From Deltaproteobacteria bacterium (GTDB lineage Bacteria > Myxococcota_C > UBA6777), in assembly GCA_006226375.1 (NCBI GenBank), contig SBHC01000054.1:167331-231330 (forward strand): a stretch of 64,000 bases of DNA, read 5' to 3'. This document shows, piece by piece, positions 11,201-18,144 of the stretch. The notes beneath the pieces are model-generated. The model was not told where the DNA came from. It searched no databases and saw only the letters and a program-made list of their open reading frames with translations. The position numbers and the translations under genes were made by a program. The first letter of the stretch is position 1. Each line of letters starts with the position of its first letter.

Positions 11201-11259
11201 GTGACAAAGGTTACGATCACAGCGACCGCAGCCAAAGCATACAAGAGACGTCGTAGCAT
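2290..11259 (-). CDS. Giant Cys-rich repeat lipoprotein (2989 aa) with unique C-terminal domain
   Basis: The N-terminus is a signal peptide ending VTGSGC, so Cys24 is a probable lipid-attachment site although the -3 residue is not typical. The mature protein begins CDQAPPNPC and continues as about 66 units of ~42 residues, each with eight Cys in the order C-x6-C-x3-C-x9-C-x2-C-x3-C-x5-C-x4-C. This pattern resembles the Stig1-like repeats of myxobacterial surface proteins. A CC-rich spacer interrupts the array between units 60 and 61. Residues ~2823-2989 form a different Cys-containing domain ending EYECVGFR. AGAGGA lies 7 bases before the ATG. The paralogue at 11501-17671 lies directly upstream on the same strand. 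Likely an exported, heavily disulphide-bonded surface protein; the biochemical role is unknown. Confidence 0.9.
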   Translation of the reverse strand: MLRRLLYALAAVAVIVTFVTGSGCDQAPPNPCDTLTCETGFKCQLGVCVPDCKEGETACNNTCFNLKTSSGNCGTCGSKCEEGKKCDGGKCVLDCASGEEVCNDACVNTKTSAGNCGACGNQCRTQADEVCNEGKCVLNCSTDKTECANSCVDVQSDPKHCGQCDNACKDKEVCTQGVCKPDCAGGTTDCGGACVDVNTDRANCGKCGAACQDGEVCSNGNCEVNCQQGLTDCSGNCVNLKTDLTNCGACGTACKSGEVCSDGKCAATCQQGLDLCDGKCTDLQSDRVNCGKCATVCPAGQICNGGTCESNCPAGQNDCNGNCVDLQSDRTHCGKCGTACKAGEVCSGSQCAVSCQQGLTDCTGSCVNTQSDRDHCGACGTACKVGEVCSQGKCEVSCQAGLTNCGGNCVDLQTYRSNCGTCGTACKAGEVCSQGKCEVSCQSGLTNCGGNCVDANTDRANCGTCTNICQSGFVCEKGTCVLSCQAGLIKCNNKCVDPQSDRANCGTCGTACQSGEVCSQGVCSVSCQTGLTNCSGNCVDIQSSNSSCGACGTTCKSGEVCSQGKCQLSCQTGLTDCSGSCVNTQTDRAHCGGCGVVCKSGEVCSQGTCQLSCQTGLTNCGGNCVDLKTSRSHCGKCAAACNAGEVCRNAACELSCQKGLANCSGKCVDQQTDRAHCGQCGKACASGEVCVAGQCQISCPAGQTKCNNKCVDTNTDNANCGTCGSSCSSGQLCSQGLCQLSCQQGLTNCGGTCVNIKTDLSNCGKCTTFCNAGEVCSNGTCQLSCQQGLTKCGSLCVNAQTDVAHCGSCGNVCKSGEVCSQGSCQLSCQQGLTNCGGTCVNTKTDRFHCGKCSNTCASGLACLSGSCELSCQAGLTNCKGKCVDQQTDLANCGTCGNACKSGEVCSQGKCQLSCQAGLTKCNGVCVNVKTDLGNCGACGNACSAGRVCSNGQCQLSCQSGLSICQGKCVDLDTDLAHCGKCGNACPSGQVCSQGACKLSCQTGLSNCGGTCVNTTNDRFHCGKCATVCKAGEVCNSSNCQLSCQTGLTKCGSVCVNVQSDVAHCGGCGQACQSGQVCVAGQCQLSCQRGLSKCSGVCVNLQTDNANCGGCGKACPSGQVCSNGQCQLSCQSGLTDCSGKCVDLQTDGSNCGSCANACPSGRVCSQGKCQLSCQQGLTKCNDTCVDANTDRRHCGGCGVVCKSGEVCNAGKCEISCPTGQTKCGNLCVDTNTDRANCGTCTNACKSGQVCSSGKCQVSCPGNQTECSGACTDTSTDNNNCGKCGARCSGGKQCSNGSCGCPQGQTDCSGVCVDAQTDRNNCGACGNACKSGELCTAGTCTLSCPTAQPTNCSGVCVDTKTDNGNCGRCGVQCQGGKQCVLGTCTCVTGTDCSGTCVDVTTDTKNCGGCGKTCKQAEVCFNGACQLSCPAGQTACGGACVDTSSDANNCGACGTKCSGGKFCASGKCACPQGQSDCNGTCVNLTNDGQNCGQCNNKCASGQVCSNGACKFSCPSGQTACGTACVNVTNDSGNCGACGTKCTGGTQCVNSKCACPQGQTLCNGVCKDLQSDRANCGACGQACGTGQLCSAGKCVVSCPKGQSECSGVCVDTNSDNGNCGACGTKCTGGKTCTSGVCSCATSETDCGGVCVNTNNDRANCGACKATCKSGELCVGGNCTLSCPTAQPTNCSGVCVDTKTDNGNCGRCGVQCQGGKQCVLGTCTCVTGTDCSGTCVDVTTDAKNCGGCGKACKQAEVCSGGVCKLSCPSGQTACSGSCVNTNSDSENCGGCGIKCTGGKMCMTGKCGCPTGTTDCNGVCVNTKTDNNNCGACGTQCTGGKICSNGSCGFSCPQGQTACGNVCVDTNNDPSNCGACGTKCTGGKICSSGKCGCPSGTTDCSGVCVNTSNDRNNCGACGNVCKSGELCASGSCKLSCPTAQPTNCSGICVDTKTDNGNCGRCGVQCQGGKQCVLGSCQCLSGTDCSGSCVNTNTDRTNCGGCGKVCKQGEVCLNGSCQLSCPTGQTACGGACVDTNSDSGNCGACGTKCSGGKICASGKCACPQGTTDCGGVCVNTLTDNNNCGACGTQCTGGKICSNGGCNFSCPQGQTACGNVCVDTKNDVNNCGGCGTKCTGGKVCGSGSCVCPTNTKDCSGICVNTSNDRNNCGACGNVCKSGELCSGGACKLSCPTAQPTNCSGICVDTNTDNGNCGQCGIACTGGKQCVLGSCRCLTGTDCSGICVNTSTDRNNCGGCGKVCKSGELCSSGTCKLSCPAGQTACGGACVNTSTDVNHCGGCGTTCSGGKVCSSGSCSCPTGLKDCGGVCVDPNTNNANCGACGTKCSSTQTCQSGVCRNTGCPSGQTLCNGSCVDILKDSKNCGACGTACGSGQTCCTGACKSLTTDSQNCGSCGKVCSGGQTCQSSACTCPTGLSSCNGVCKNLQTDNANCGTCGKSCPSGQTCQNGACKLTGCPSGQTNCGGSCVNILTDTKHCGGCGKVCGSGQTCCNGACKNLQTDGTNCGTCGKVCSGTTTCCSGNCVNTKTSNNHCGQCGQVCNAQLQQCANGACCNQVSVCNNNSVCCASNTQCIGNACCPIAQICGPSNCCAQGEVCSNLKCCPSGQTNCSGTCIDSKNDVNNCGGCGKKCATGQVCSNGVCSTICKSGETNCSGSCANTQTSTTHCGFCGNKCATGASCCSGSCTATQNDRNNCGGCGKKCSALQICSNGACTACPSGSVPCGSTCVNLQTDKSNCGICGNACGSGQTCCSGVCKSIQTDNSNCGACGKVCTGGTSCCSGGCRNLQTDTSHCGSCGKTCSNGQTCNSGTCTSPTNVEKCQSVISVNIWNGSGRGLDLRKYTNSTLHFIGCNGNGCSASSFFCNFNASTETLRFGSNGTLRAQVDPGNSAGDSFSNNNSGCCSRSNPTGICNAPNTANNGVSVNMANALCYALGYKSGRVVGEVNTNYCPEAHVTNSSGTNWTSDYSNSNGYGREYECVGFR
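2794..11170 (-). repeat. Tandem array of ~66 coding repeats, ~126 bp each
   Basis: The core reads CVDxxTDxxNCGxCGxxC and recurs every ~126 bases (42-43 codons). Units 1-29 are mostly of the CQxGLTxC type. Later units alternate SCPxGQT and CPxGxTDC forms. The copies are diverged rather than identical, so this is an old coding array and not a CRISPR. Confidence 0.9.
4601..7120 (-). repeat. Higher-order super-repeat inside the giant gene (756 bp = 6 units)
   Basis: The string CCCAAGACACACTGTTT or a one-base variant begins at 4601, 5357, 6113 and 7121. The spacings are 756, 756 and 1008 bases, exactly 6, 6 and 8 times 126. In protein this is the recurring CPTAQPTNCSG / CGRCGVQCQGGKQCVLG block. 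The copies at 6113 and 7121 are the closest pair by eye. Block duplication of several units is the simplest explanation. Confidence 0.85.
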
Positions 11260-11347
11260 TGGGGTGTCCTCTTACCAGTATGGAATCCATAGCTCACATG
11301 CAAAAGCACTTAAGAAAACGGCCCTTCAGGATCTGTTCTGCAATGTG

Positions 11348-11360
11348 GTGAACGTTTCAC
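11348..11360. promoter_or_regulatory. Inverted repeat in the region upstream of the 2989-aa gene
   Basis: GTGAA-CGT-TTCAC lies about 90 bases upstream of the start codon at 11259, in the 241-base gap between the two giant genes (11260-11500). It is a plausible operator, but the arms are short. No clear -35/-10 pair was found in the gap. Confidence 0.25.
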
Positions 11361-11500
11361 AGAAAGGCTGATGTTTGTTCCCTCAGTTCTAGTACACGAT
11401 TCTGCCTGTAGATTTGACAAAACGCAACAGGAGAATGGAAACAATACACAAACATTCAGAAACAAACGGAGGACAAGAGTGAGGCGAAGAGAGGGGGGAG

Positions 11501-14500
11501 TTAGTTGGCTCGACAGATTCCTGCGCTGCAGCGTTGGTTCGTCGGACACGCGTTGCCACATGTGCCGCAGTTTTTGCTGTCGCTTTGTAGGTTGGTGCAG
11601 ACACCCGAGCAGTTGGTTTGCCCTGAGCTACACACCACAATACATCCACCGTTGATGCAATATTGACCCGTCGCGCATCGCGTTCCACACGCTCCGCAGT
11701 GAGCCGCGTTGGTCTTGGTGTCCACGCATACTCCGCTGCAGCTTGTTTGGTTAGTGGGACAGCTACACTTTCCAGCCGAGCAAACCGTGCCGCCCGAGCA
11801 AACATTGTTGCAAGCACCGCAGTGATTCGCGTCGGTTTGGACGTTAACACAGGCTGCGCTGCACGCGGTCTGCCCTGAAGGACAACTCAAGGTGCATGTT
11901 CCCTGCGAACACACCTCCGCTTGCTGGCAAGCTCCCCCACATTTTCCGCAATGACTTCGGTCGGTCTTGAGGTCCACACACTGGCCGTTGCACTCTGTCT
12001 TTCCAGGGGGACAGGCACAAGAGCCCGACACACACTGCTTCCCGCCAGCACAAGACACACCGCAATTGCCACAGTTGGCGCTGTCTGTGCTGGTGTTCAC
12101 GCACACTCCTGAGCAGTTTGTCGGCTGCGTTGCAGGACAGGACAACTGGCAAGCACCGTTGTTACAGAGTTCGCCCGACTTGCAAGACTTCCCACAGGTT
12201 CCACAGTGAAGCCGGTTGGTTTTGAGGTCCTGGCAGGTTCCACTGCAATCCGACAACCCCGACGGACACAAGCACAACCCATTGCTGCAAGATTTTCCTC
12301 CAGAGCACTGGGTTCCACACGCTCCACAGTTGGCGCTGTCTGTCTTAACGTTGACGCAAGCTCCGCTGCACTCCGTCTGCCCCGAAGGACAACTCAAAGT
12401 GCATGCACCGTTGGAGCAAAGTTCACCGGAAGCGCAGGCTTTGCCGCAACCTCCACAGTTCGCTCGATCGGTCTTGGTGTTGATGCAGACGCCTGAGCAA
12501 CTGGTGGTCCCAGAAGGACAAACACACTTGCTGTTCACACACTGAGTGCCACCACGACAAACCAACCCACACTGGCCGCAGTGGCCGTTGTTGGTTGTTG
12601 TGTTCACACAAACTCCCGAACAATTGGTCGGCTGCGCCACAGGACAAGAGAGTTGGCAGGCTCCGTTGTTGCACAGTTCACCTGACTTACAGGCTGTGTC
12701 ACACTTTCCACAGTGGTTTCGATCGGTGGAGATGTTCACACAAACTCCCGAACAAGACGTTTGGTTGCTTGGGCACACACAGACCTTGTTGGCGCAAAGC
12801 TTTCCACCGGTGCACTTGGAGCCACATGCACCGCAGTGGTTGGAGTCAGTGGAGAGGTCCACACAACTTCCGCTGCACACGACCTGCCCGCTGGGGCAGC
12901 TGAACACACACTTGCTGTTGGAGCACAATTGACCGGAGGAGCATGACGTACCGCAAGCTCCACAATTGCTTCGGTCTGTCTTGGTATCGACACAAACGCC
13001 GTTGCACTCGGTCTGTCCCGAAGGACACTTGCACACTCCAGAGTTGCAGACCTTGCCTCCAGAACATTGGGTTCCACAGGTGCCACAGTGCTTTGCGTCG
13101 GTTTGTGTGTTGACGCAAGCGCCGCTGCACTCCGTTTGGCCTTGAGGGCAGCTGATCACACACTTGCCTCCAGAGCAAAGCTGACCAGAGCTGCAGGCGT
13201 TGTTGCAAGCTCCACAGTGAGCACGTTCTACGCCGGTGTTGTAACAAACGCCGCCGCAGTTGGTTTGCCCCTGAGGACACACACACTTGCCCGACGAACA
13301 GATCGTCCCACCGGAGCATTTCGTTCCACAGGCTCCACAATGGTTGCTGTTGGAGTTGGTCTCGACACAGATCCCGTTGCACTCCGTCTGACCCGAAGGA
13401 CAACTCAAGGTACACGTACCGTTGGAACAAAGTTCGCCGGAGCTACAAACTTTTCCGCAGCCTCCGCAGTGTGCGCGGTCAGCGTTGAGGTCTTTACAGA
13501 CTCCGTTACAGTCGGTCAGTCCTTGTGGACACACACACTTGCTTGTCGAACAAACCTTTCCACCCACGCAAGCGTTGCCACAACGTGCACAGTGTTTGCT
13601 GTCGGACTTGGTATCAACACACACGCTGCTGCAGTCGGTTTGACCTGTGGGACAACTCACCACACACTTGCTGTTGGAGCAAAGTTCGCCGGAGCTACAG
13701 GTTTTTCCGCAGCCTCCGCAGTGAGCAAGGTCTGCCGTAAGATCTTTGCAGACCCCGTTGCAGTCTGTCAGGCCTTGTGGACACACACATTTGCCGCCCG
13801 AACATTCTTTTCCGCCCGAGCAACGGGTGCCACAAGCCCCACAATTGTTCGCGTCGGACTGCACATCGGTGCACGCTCCAGAGCACTCTTTTTGACTCCC
13901 CGGACAAGACACTTGGCACCTTCCATTGGAACAAACTTGACCGCTCTTGCAGGCGCTGGAACAAGCCCCACAATTGGCCCGGTCAGTGGCCGTGTTCACG
14001 CACAGACTGCCGCACTTGGTTTGGCCTGTGGGACAGCTAATTTCACACTTGCCCGCGTTGCAAACCTCGCCGGTTTTGCACACCGAGTTGCAGCCGTTGC
14101 AGTGGCGACGGTCGGTGTTGGTGTCCACGCAGGTGTCGTTGCATTTGGACAGCCCTTTTTGGCAGCTCAACTGGCAGGTGCCTTGCGAGCAAAAACGCCC
14201 CGACGGGCAAGCACTGGAGCAAGCACCGCAGTGACTGATATTGGTCTGCAAGTCGACGCATACGCCGCTGCAGTTGGTCAGCCCCGACTGGCAACTCAGC
14301 TGGCATTGACCGTTGGAGCAAACCTGACCCGAAGGACAAGCCTTTCCGCAACCGCCGCAGTTCGCGTTGTCCGTTTTCAGGTTCACGCACACACCCGAAC
14401 ACTTCTCCAACCCTCGCTGGCAGCTCAACTGGCACTGTCCCTGCACACACACCTGACCGGGCTGGCAAGGTTGGTCACAGTTTCCACAGTGTGCGACGTC

Positions 14501-17500
14501 CGTCTTCGTGTTGACACAAACGCTGCCACACTTGGTCAAACCGGCTTGGCAGCTCAACTGACACTGGTTGGAGTTACAGACTTCCCCTGACTTGCAGGCG
14601 TTACCGCAGCTTCCACAGTTGAAGCGATCGTTGGAGATGTTGGCACAGACTCCAGAGCAATTCGTCAGACCTTGCAGACAAGAGACTTTGCAGGACCCCT
14701 GGGAACAAACTTGCCCAGAGGGACAGGCTTTTCCGCATCCTCCGCAGTGAGAGAGATTGGTGTCGGTGTCAACGCATTTGCCCTGGCACACGGTAAGACC
14801 CGACTGGCAGGAAAGCTGGCACTGCCCGCTGGAACAGACGCGACCTGCTGTACAGCTGTTCCCACAGAAACCGCAGTGACTCAAGTCTGTTTTCAGGTTG
14901 ACACAAACGCCGCTGCACTGGGTCAAACCAGCCTGGCATGACACCTGGCACTTGCCTTGGGAGCAGACCTCCCCTGACTTGCACGCCGTTCCGCAAGTCC
15001 CACAATAGCCCAGGTCTGCGAGAAGATCGACACATTTGCCTTTGCAATTGGTCAAACCGGCTTGGCAACTCAGCTGGCATTGACCTGAGATACAGGCAAG
15101 ACCTGCTGCACAAGCGTTGCCGCAGCTTCCGCAATGGAAACGATCGGTCCGGTTGTTAACGCAGGTTCCGCTGCAGTTGGTCAATCCGCTTTGGCAGTTC
15201 AACTGACAAACACCTTGCGAACAAACTTCCCCGGCTTTGCAGGACACACCACAGCCTCCACAATGGCTAATGTCGGTGCCTGTGTTGGCGCAAATGTTTC
15301 CACAGCGGGTGAGTCCACCTTGGCAGCTCAATTGGCATGTGCCGTTGGAACAAACTTCCCCAGAGCTGCACGAAGCTCCACATTTGCTGCAGTGTTTAAG
15401 ATCCGATTTGAGGTTGACGCAGACACCGCTGCACTCGGTGAAACCTGCCTGGCACGAGACCTGACACTTCCCTTGGGAACAAACCTGGCCTGATGCGCAA
15501 GAGTTCCCACATCTTCCGCAGTTTTGGTTATCCGTGTTGATGTTTGAGCACTGGTTGCCACATTTGGTTTGACCCACAGGACAGCTGATTTGACACTGAC
15601 CTCCAGCGCACACTTCACCGGAAGCACAAGACTTGCCACATTGTCCGCAGTGGCTGCGATCGGTCTTTTGGTCAACACACTTGCCCGCGCAATTGGTCAG
15701 GCCGGCCTGGCACGACAACTCACACAAACCGTTCCGACAAACCTGGCCGGTAGAGCAGGCATTACCGCACTTGCCACAATGGCTACGGCTGATCTTGATA
15801 TCGACGCAGTTGCCTCCACAGTTGGTGAAACCTGTTTGGCAGGACAGCACACACAAACCAGCCGAGCAGACTTCTCCTGCTTTGCAGGCCAGTCCACAGG
15901 CTCCACAATTGGAGCGATAGGTTTGCAGGTCCACGCAGTTGCCGTTGCAATCGGTCAGCCCCTTTTGGCAAGAGACCTGGCATTTTCCGGCCGAGCAAAC
16001 TTCTCCAGGGCTGCAAGCGTTGCTGCACTTTCCGCAATGAGCCAGCGACGCCTGGATATCCACACAGTTTCCACCGCAGTTGGTCAGCCCAGTTTGGCAA
16101 GACAGTTGGCAGGTTCCTTGGGAACAAACCTCCCCTGACTTGCAGACGTTGCCGCATTTGCCGCAGTGGCTTCGATCGGTTTGAGGGTCGATGCATTTGT
16201 CGTTGCACTTGACCAAACCATCCTGGCACGACAGCGTACAAGCACCCTTTTCGCAAACAAAGCCATCTTTGCAGGGGTTGCTGCACTTGCCACAGTGAGC
16301 CCGGTCGGTTTGTTGGTCCACGCAGCTGCCGCCGCACTTGGAATACCCTTGGGTGCAATTCAACAGGCAGATCCCAAACGAACAAACCTCGCCGGATTTG
16401 CAGGCGTTTCCGCACGTTCCACAGTGTGTGCGGTAGGTTTTGAGGTTCACACAGTTGCCGCCACAGTTGGTCAGGTCTTTCTGGCAGTTCAGCTTGCAAG
16501 ACCCTTGGGAGCAAACCTCGCCCACGGCACATTTCTCTCCACATTTCCCACAGTGGTTGCGGTCGGATTGCCAGTTGACGCAGGAGCCAGAGCAGTTGTT
16601 GAGGCCGCTTTGGCAGTTCACTTCACAAGCGCCAGCAGAGCAGACCTCGCCCGCCTTGCAGGTTGTTCCACACACTCCGCAGTGGGTAAGATTCGTTTGC
16701 AGGTCCACACAGACTCCAGCGCAAGCAACTTGCCCAGCAGGGCAGTTGGACTCGCACTTGCCCAGGCTACAAATCTGCCCCGACTTGCAGACATTGGCGC
16801 ATTTGCCGCAGTTGTTGCGGTCTTTGTCGAGGTCGGAGCACCGCGTCCCACAGAGCGCGAGGCCTTCCTGACAGTTGGCAGCGCACACACCTTTGGAGCA
16901 AACTTCTCCGGGTTTGCAAGCCGTTCCACATACTCCACAATGAGACAGGCTGGTTTTCAGATCCACACAGCTCCCACCGCAATTGGTTTGACCTTCCTGG
17001 CAGTTTACTTCACAAGCGCCGTTGGTACACACTTCTCCATCGCGACACGTCACACCGCATCGACCGCAGTTGTTCCGATCGGTGTTAAAATCTACACAAG
17101 CACCACCACAATCAAAGGTCCCACCGGCACAATCGGGCTTACACAACCCCTGGGTGCAGACCTCCTTGGCTTTGCAAACGTTACCACAGCGCCCACAATG
17201 TTTGGGGTCGGATTGAATGTCCACGCAGGCGTTGGCGCACTCGGTTTTCCCAGCGGTGCAGCTCAACACACAGATTCCATTGTTGCAAACTTCGCCAGCC
17301 TCGGTTCGACACGCGTTGTCGCAGGCTCCACAATGTTGAGGGCTGGATTGTGTGTTTACGCAGGTGTCGCTGCAGTTGGTCTCGCCGTCGGCACAGGCCA
17401 GCACACACTTGCCCTCTTCACACTTTTGTCCGTCGGCGCAGCGGTTGTCACAGGCTCCACAGTGAACGCTGGCTGTTTTGAGATTAAAGCATGTGTTGTT

Positions 17501-17671
17501 GCAAGCAGTTTCACCTTCCTTGCAGTCGGGAACGCACTTGCCCAAGGAGCACTTGAAACCTGTGTCACACAGCACGTTGTCACAAGGGTTGGGAGGAGTT
17601 TGATCACAGCCCGCGATCAAGCTAAGTCCCATCCCAAACACCACAAAGAAACGAAGAACACGCTGAAACAT
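11501..17671 (-). CDS. Giant Cys-rich repeat lipoprotein (2056 aa), tandem paralogue
   Basis: The signal peptide ends LSLIAGC, a good lipobox with Cys22, followed by DQTPPNPC, nearly the same mature N-terminus as the neighbour. About 47 eight-Cys units follow. Units 1-29 match the neighbour one for one: unit 9 has TYR, unit 10 has GFVCEKG, unit 22 starts CQGKCVD and unit 27 starts CNDTCVD in both. After unit 29 the arrays differ. The protein stops soon after its last unit (GICRAN) and lacks the C-terminal domain of the neighbour. AAGGA sits 8 bases before the ATG. It is divergent from the TerB/ABC operon. Function is inferred only as an exported, disulphide-rich envelope protein. Confidence 0.9.
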   Translation of the reverse strand: MFQRVLRFFVVFGMGLSLIAGCDQTPPNPCDNVLCDTGFKCSLGKCVPDCKEGETACNNTCFNLKTASVHCGACDNRCADGQKCEEGKCVLACADGETNCSDTCVNTQSSPQHCGACDNACRTEAGEVCNNGICVLSCTAGKTECANACVDIQSDPKHCGRCGNVCKAKEVCTQGLCKPDCAGGTFDCGGACVDFNTDRNNCGRCGVTCRDGEVCTNGACEVNCQEGQTNCGGSCVDLKTSLSHCGVCGTACKPGEVCSKGVCAANCQEGLALCGTRCSDLDKDRNNCGKCANVCKSGQICSLGKCESNCPAGQVACAGVCVDLQTNLTHCGVCGTTCKAGEVCSAGACEVNCQSGLNNCSGSCVNWQSDRNHCGKCGEKCAVGEVCSQGSCKLNCQKDLTNCGGNCVNLKTYRTHCGTCGNACKSGEVCSFGICLLNCTQGYSKCGGSCVDQQTDRAHCGKCSNPCKDGFVCEKGACTLSCQDGLVKCNDKCIDPQTDRSHCGKCGNVCKSGEVCSQGTCQLSCQTGLTNCGGNCVDIQASLAHCGKCSNACSPGEVCSAGKCQVSCQKGLTDCNGNCVDLQTYRSNCGACGLACKAGEVCSAGLCVLSCQTGFTNCGGNCVDIKISRSHCGKCGNACSTGQVCRNGLCELSCQAGLTNCAGKCVDQKTDRSHCGQCGKSCASGEVCAGGQCQISCPVGQTKCGNQCSNINTDNQNCGRCGNSCASGQVCSQGKCQVSCQAGFTECSGVCVNLKSDLKHCSKCGASCSSGEVCSNGTCQLSCQGGLTRCGNICANTGTDISHCGGCGVSCKAGEVCSQGVCQLNCQSGLTNCSGTCVNNRTDRFHCGSCGNACAAGLACISGQCQLSCQAGLTNCKGKCVDLLADLGYCGTCGTACKSGEVCSQGKCQVSCQAGLTQCSGVCVNLKTDLSHCGFCGNSCTAGRVCSSGQCQLSCQSGLTVCQGKCVDTDTNLSHCGGCGKACPSGQVCSQGSCKVSCLQGLTNCSGVCANISNDRFNCGSCGNACKSGEVCNSNQCQLSCQAGLTKCGSVCVNTKTDVAHCGNCDQPCQPGQVCVQGQCQLSCQRGLEKCSGVCVNLKTDNANCGGCGKACPSGQVCSNGQCQLSCQSGLTNCSGVCVDLQTNISHCGACSSACPSGRFCSQGTCQLSCQKGLSKCNDTCVDTNTDRRHCNGCNSVCKTGEVCNAGKCEISCPTGQTKCGSLCVNTATDRANCGACSSACKSGQVCSNGRCQVSCPGSQKECSGACTDVQSDANNCGACGTRCSGGKECSGGKCVCPQGLTDCNGVCKDLTADLAHCGGCGKTCSSGELCSNSKCVVSCPTGQTDCSSVCVDTKSDSKHCARCGNACVGGKVCSTSKCVCPQGLTDCNGVCKDLNADRAHCGGCGKVCSSGELCSNGTCTLSCPSGQTECNGICVETNSNSNHCGACGTKCSGGTICSSGKCVCPQGQTNCGGVCYNTGVERAHCGACNNACSSGQLCSGGKCVISCPQGQTECSGACVNTQTDAKHCGTCGTQCSGGKVCNSGVCKCPSGQTECNGVCVDTKTDRSNCGACGTSCSSGQLCSNSKCVFSCPSGQVVCSGSCVDLSTDSNHCGACGSKCTGGKLCANKVCVCPSNQTSCSGVCVNISTDRNHCGKCDTACKSGELCNNGACQLSCPVAQPTNCSGVCVNTTTNNGHCGQCGLVCRGGTQCVNSKCVCPSGTTSCSGVCINTKTDRANCGGCGKACASGELCSNGACTLSCPSGQTECSGACVNVKTDSANCGACGTQCSGGKSCSNGLCLCPSGLSDCSGTCQDLKTNRLHCGTCGKSCKSGELCNNGACQLSCPATQPTNCSGVCVNTSTDSANCGNCGVSCAGGKQCVSGSCACPPGKTECNGQCVDLKTDRSHCGKCGGACQQAEVCSQGTCTLSCPSGQTACSAACVNVQTDANHCGACNNVCSGGTVCSAGKCSCPTNQTSCSGVCVDTKTNAAHCGACGTRCATGQYCINGGCIVVCSSGQTNCSGVCTNLQSDSKNCGTCGNACPTNQRCSAGICRAN
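11520..17590 (-). repeat. Tandem array of ~47 coding repeats, ~126-129 bp each
   Basis: Same eight-Cys unit as in the downstream giant gene, counted from the recurring CVxxxxDxxHCGxCGxxC core. No exact 756-base super-period was noticed here. The GLTDCNGVCKDL block at units 30 and 32 suggests smaller block duplications. Confidence 0.85.
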
Positions 17672-17770
17672 CCAGCTTTTCCTTTATCGTTCAATCTGCT
17701 TTCCGACGCCTCACCTTCCAGCGGCAAGAAAGAAACCCTCACTACTTGAAAGGCATGAACCATCAAAAAA

Positions 17771-17806
17771 GTATCTGCTTCTGACAAGAAAGATACGTCC
17801 AGAAGC
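17771..17806. promoter_or_regulatory. Interleaved inverted repeats (A-B-A'-B')
   Basis: GTATCT (17771-17776) pairs with AGATAC (17791-17796), and GCTTCTG (17777-17783) pairs with CAGAAGC (17800-17806). Both pairings are perfect and interlock, so they are either alternative hairpins or a pseudoknot. The element lies 100-135 bases upstream of the giant-gene start codon and could sit in its 5' leader. Confidence 0.4.
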
Positions 17807-17861
17807 ACCAATCTCTTTTCTGTGTATAGAAAAAAGGTTCCTCCAATGGACCACGGATTGC

Positions 17862-17916
17862 AAAAAATGGTCTCACGAGGTTGGCTTGTCCTTCGTTGCC
17901 CAACGAGACCGTTTTT
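17862..17916. terminator. Bidirectional intrinsic-terminator-like hairpin between divergent genes
   Basis: GGTCTC (17869-17874) pairs with GAGACC (17905-17910), with an inner GTTGG/CCAAC. An A6 run precedes and a T5 run follows, so both strands show stem plus U-tract. Its place between divergent genes suggests an insulator, or an attenuator of one leader, rather than an ordinary 3' end. Confidence 0.5.
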
Positions 17917-18144
17917 CCATTCCAGCATCTTTGGTTGCGCCCTTCTTTGTCAGAAGGTCACAACATTCTTGCGGCTCCTACCCTTTGGCGTCTCTCAACG
18001 TATCTATTTTCAAAGAATCTGTCTTGTTTTCTCCCAACCTGAGGAGGCCTCCCCTGCTCTTTCTCACAGAGATGCAGTTGCGGCGGCAGAGAGACATCTG
18101 GTAGATTGCTGCACCTTTGATTGCCCAAGCAGCGGAGCCAAGCG

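Larger units (their letters stand above)
17672..18144. other. Divergent intergenic region between giant gene and terB-like gene
   Basis: This 473-base gap must hold the promoters of both flanking transcription units, but no confident -35/-10 pair was found. It contains interleaved inverted repeats (17771-17806), a terminator-like hairpin with flanking A and T runs (17862-17916), and a weak GCTGC/GCAGC repeat just before the terB-like start. No credible coding frame. Confidence 0.6.

Noticed and set aside
2794..17590. CRISPR array, suggested by regular repetition
   Set aside because: The period is ~126 bases, copies diverge, there are no unique 30-40-base spacers, no cas genes, and the frame is coding throughout.
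2290..17671. Long opposite-strand open frames within the giant genes (for example 616 and 527 residues near 6.0 and 16.2 kb)
   Set aside because: They are mirror frames of the Cys-rich repeats, rich in Ala/Thr/Val with no ribosome sites or domains; the minus-strand proteins have signal peptides and ordered Cys patterns.
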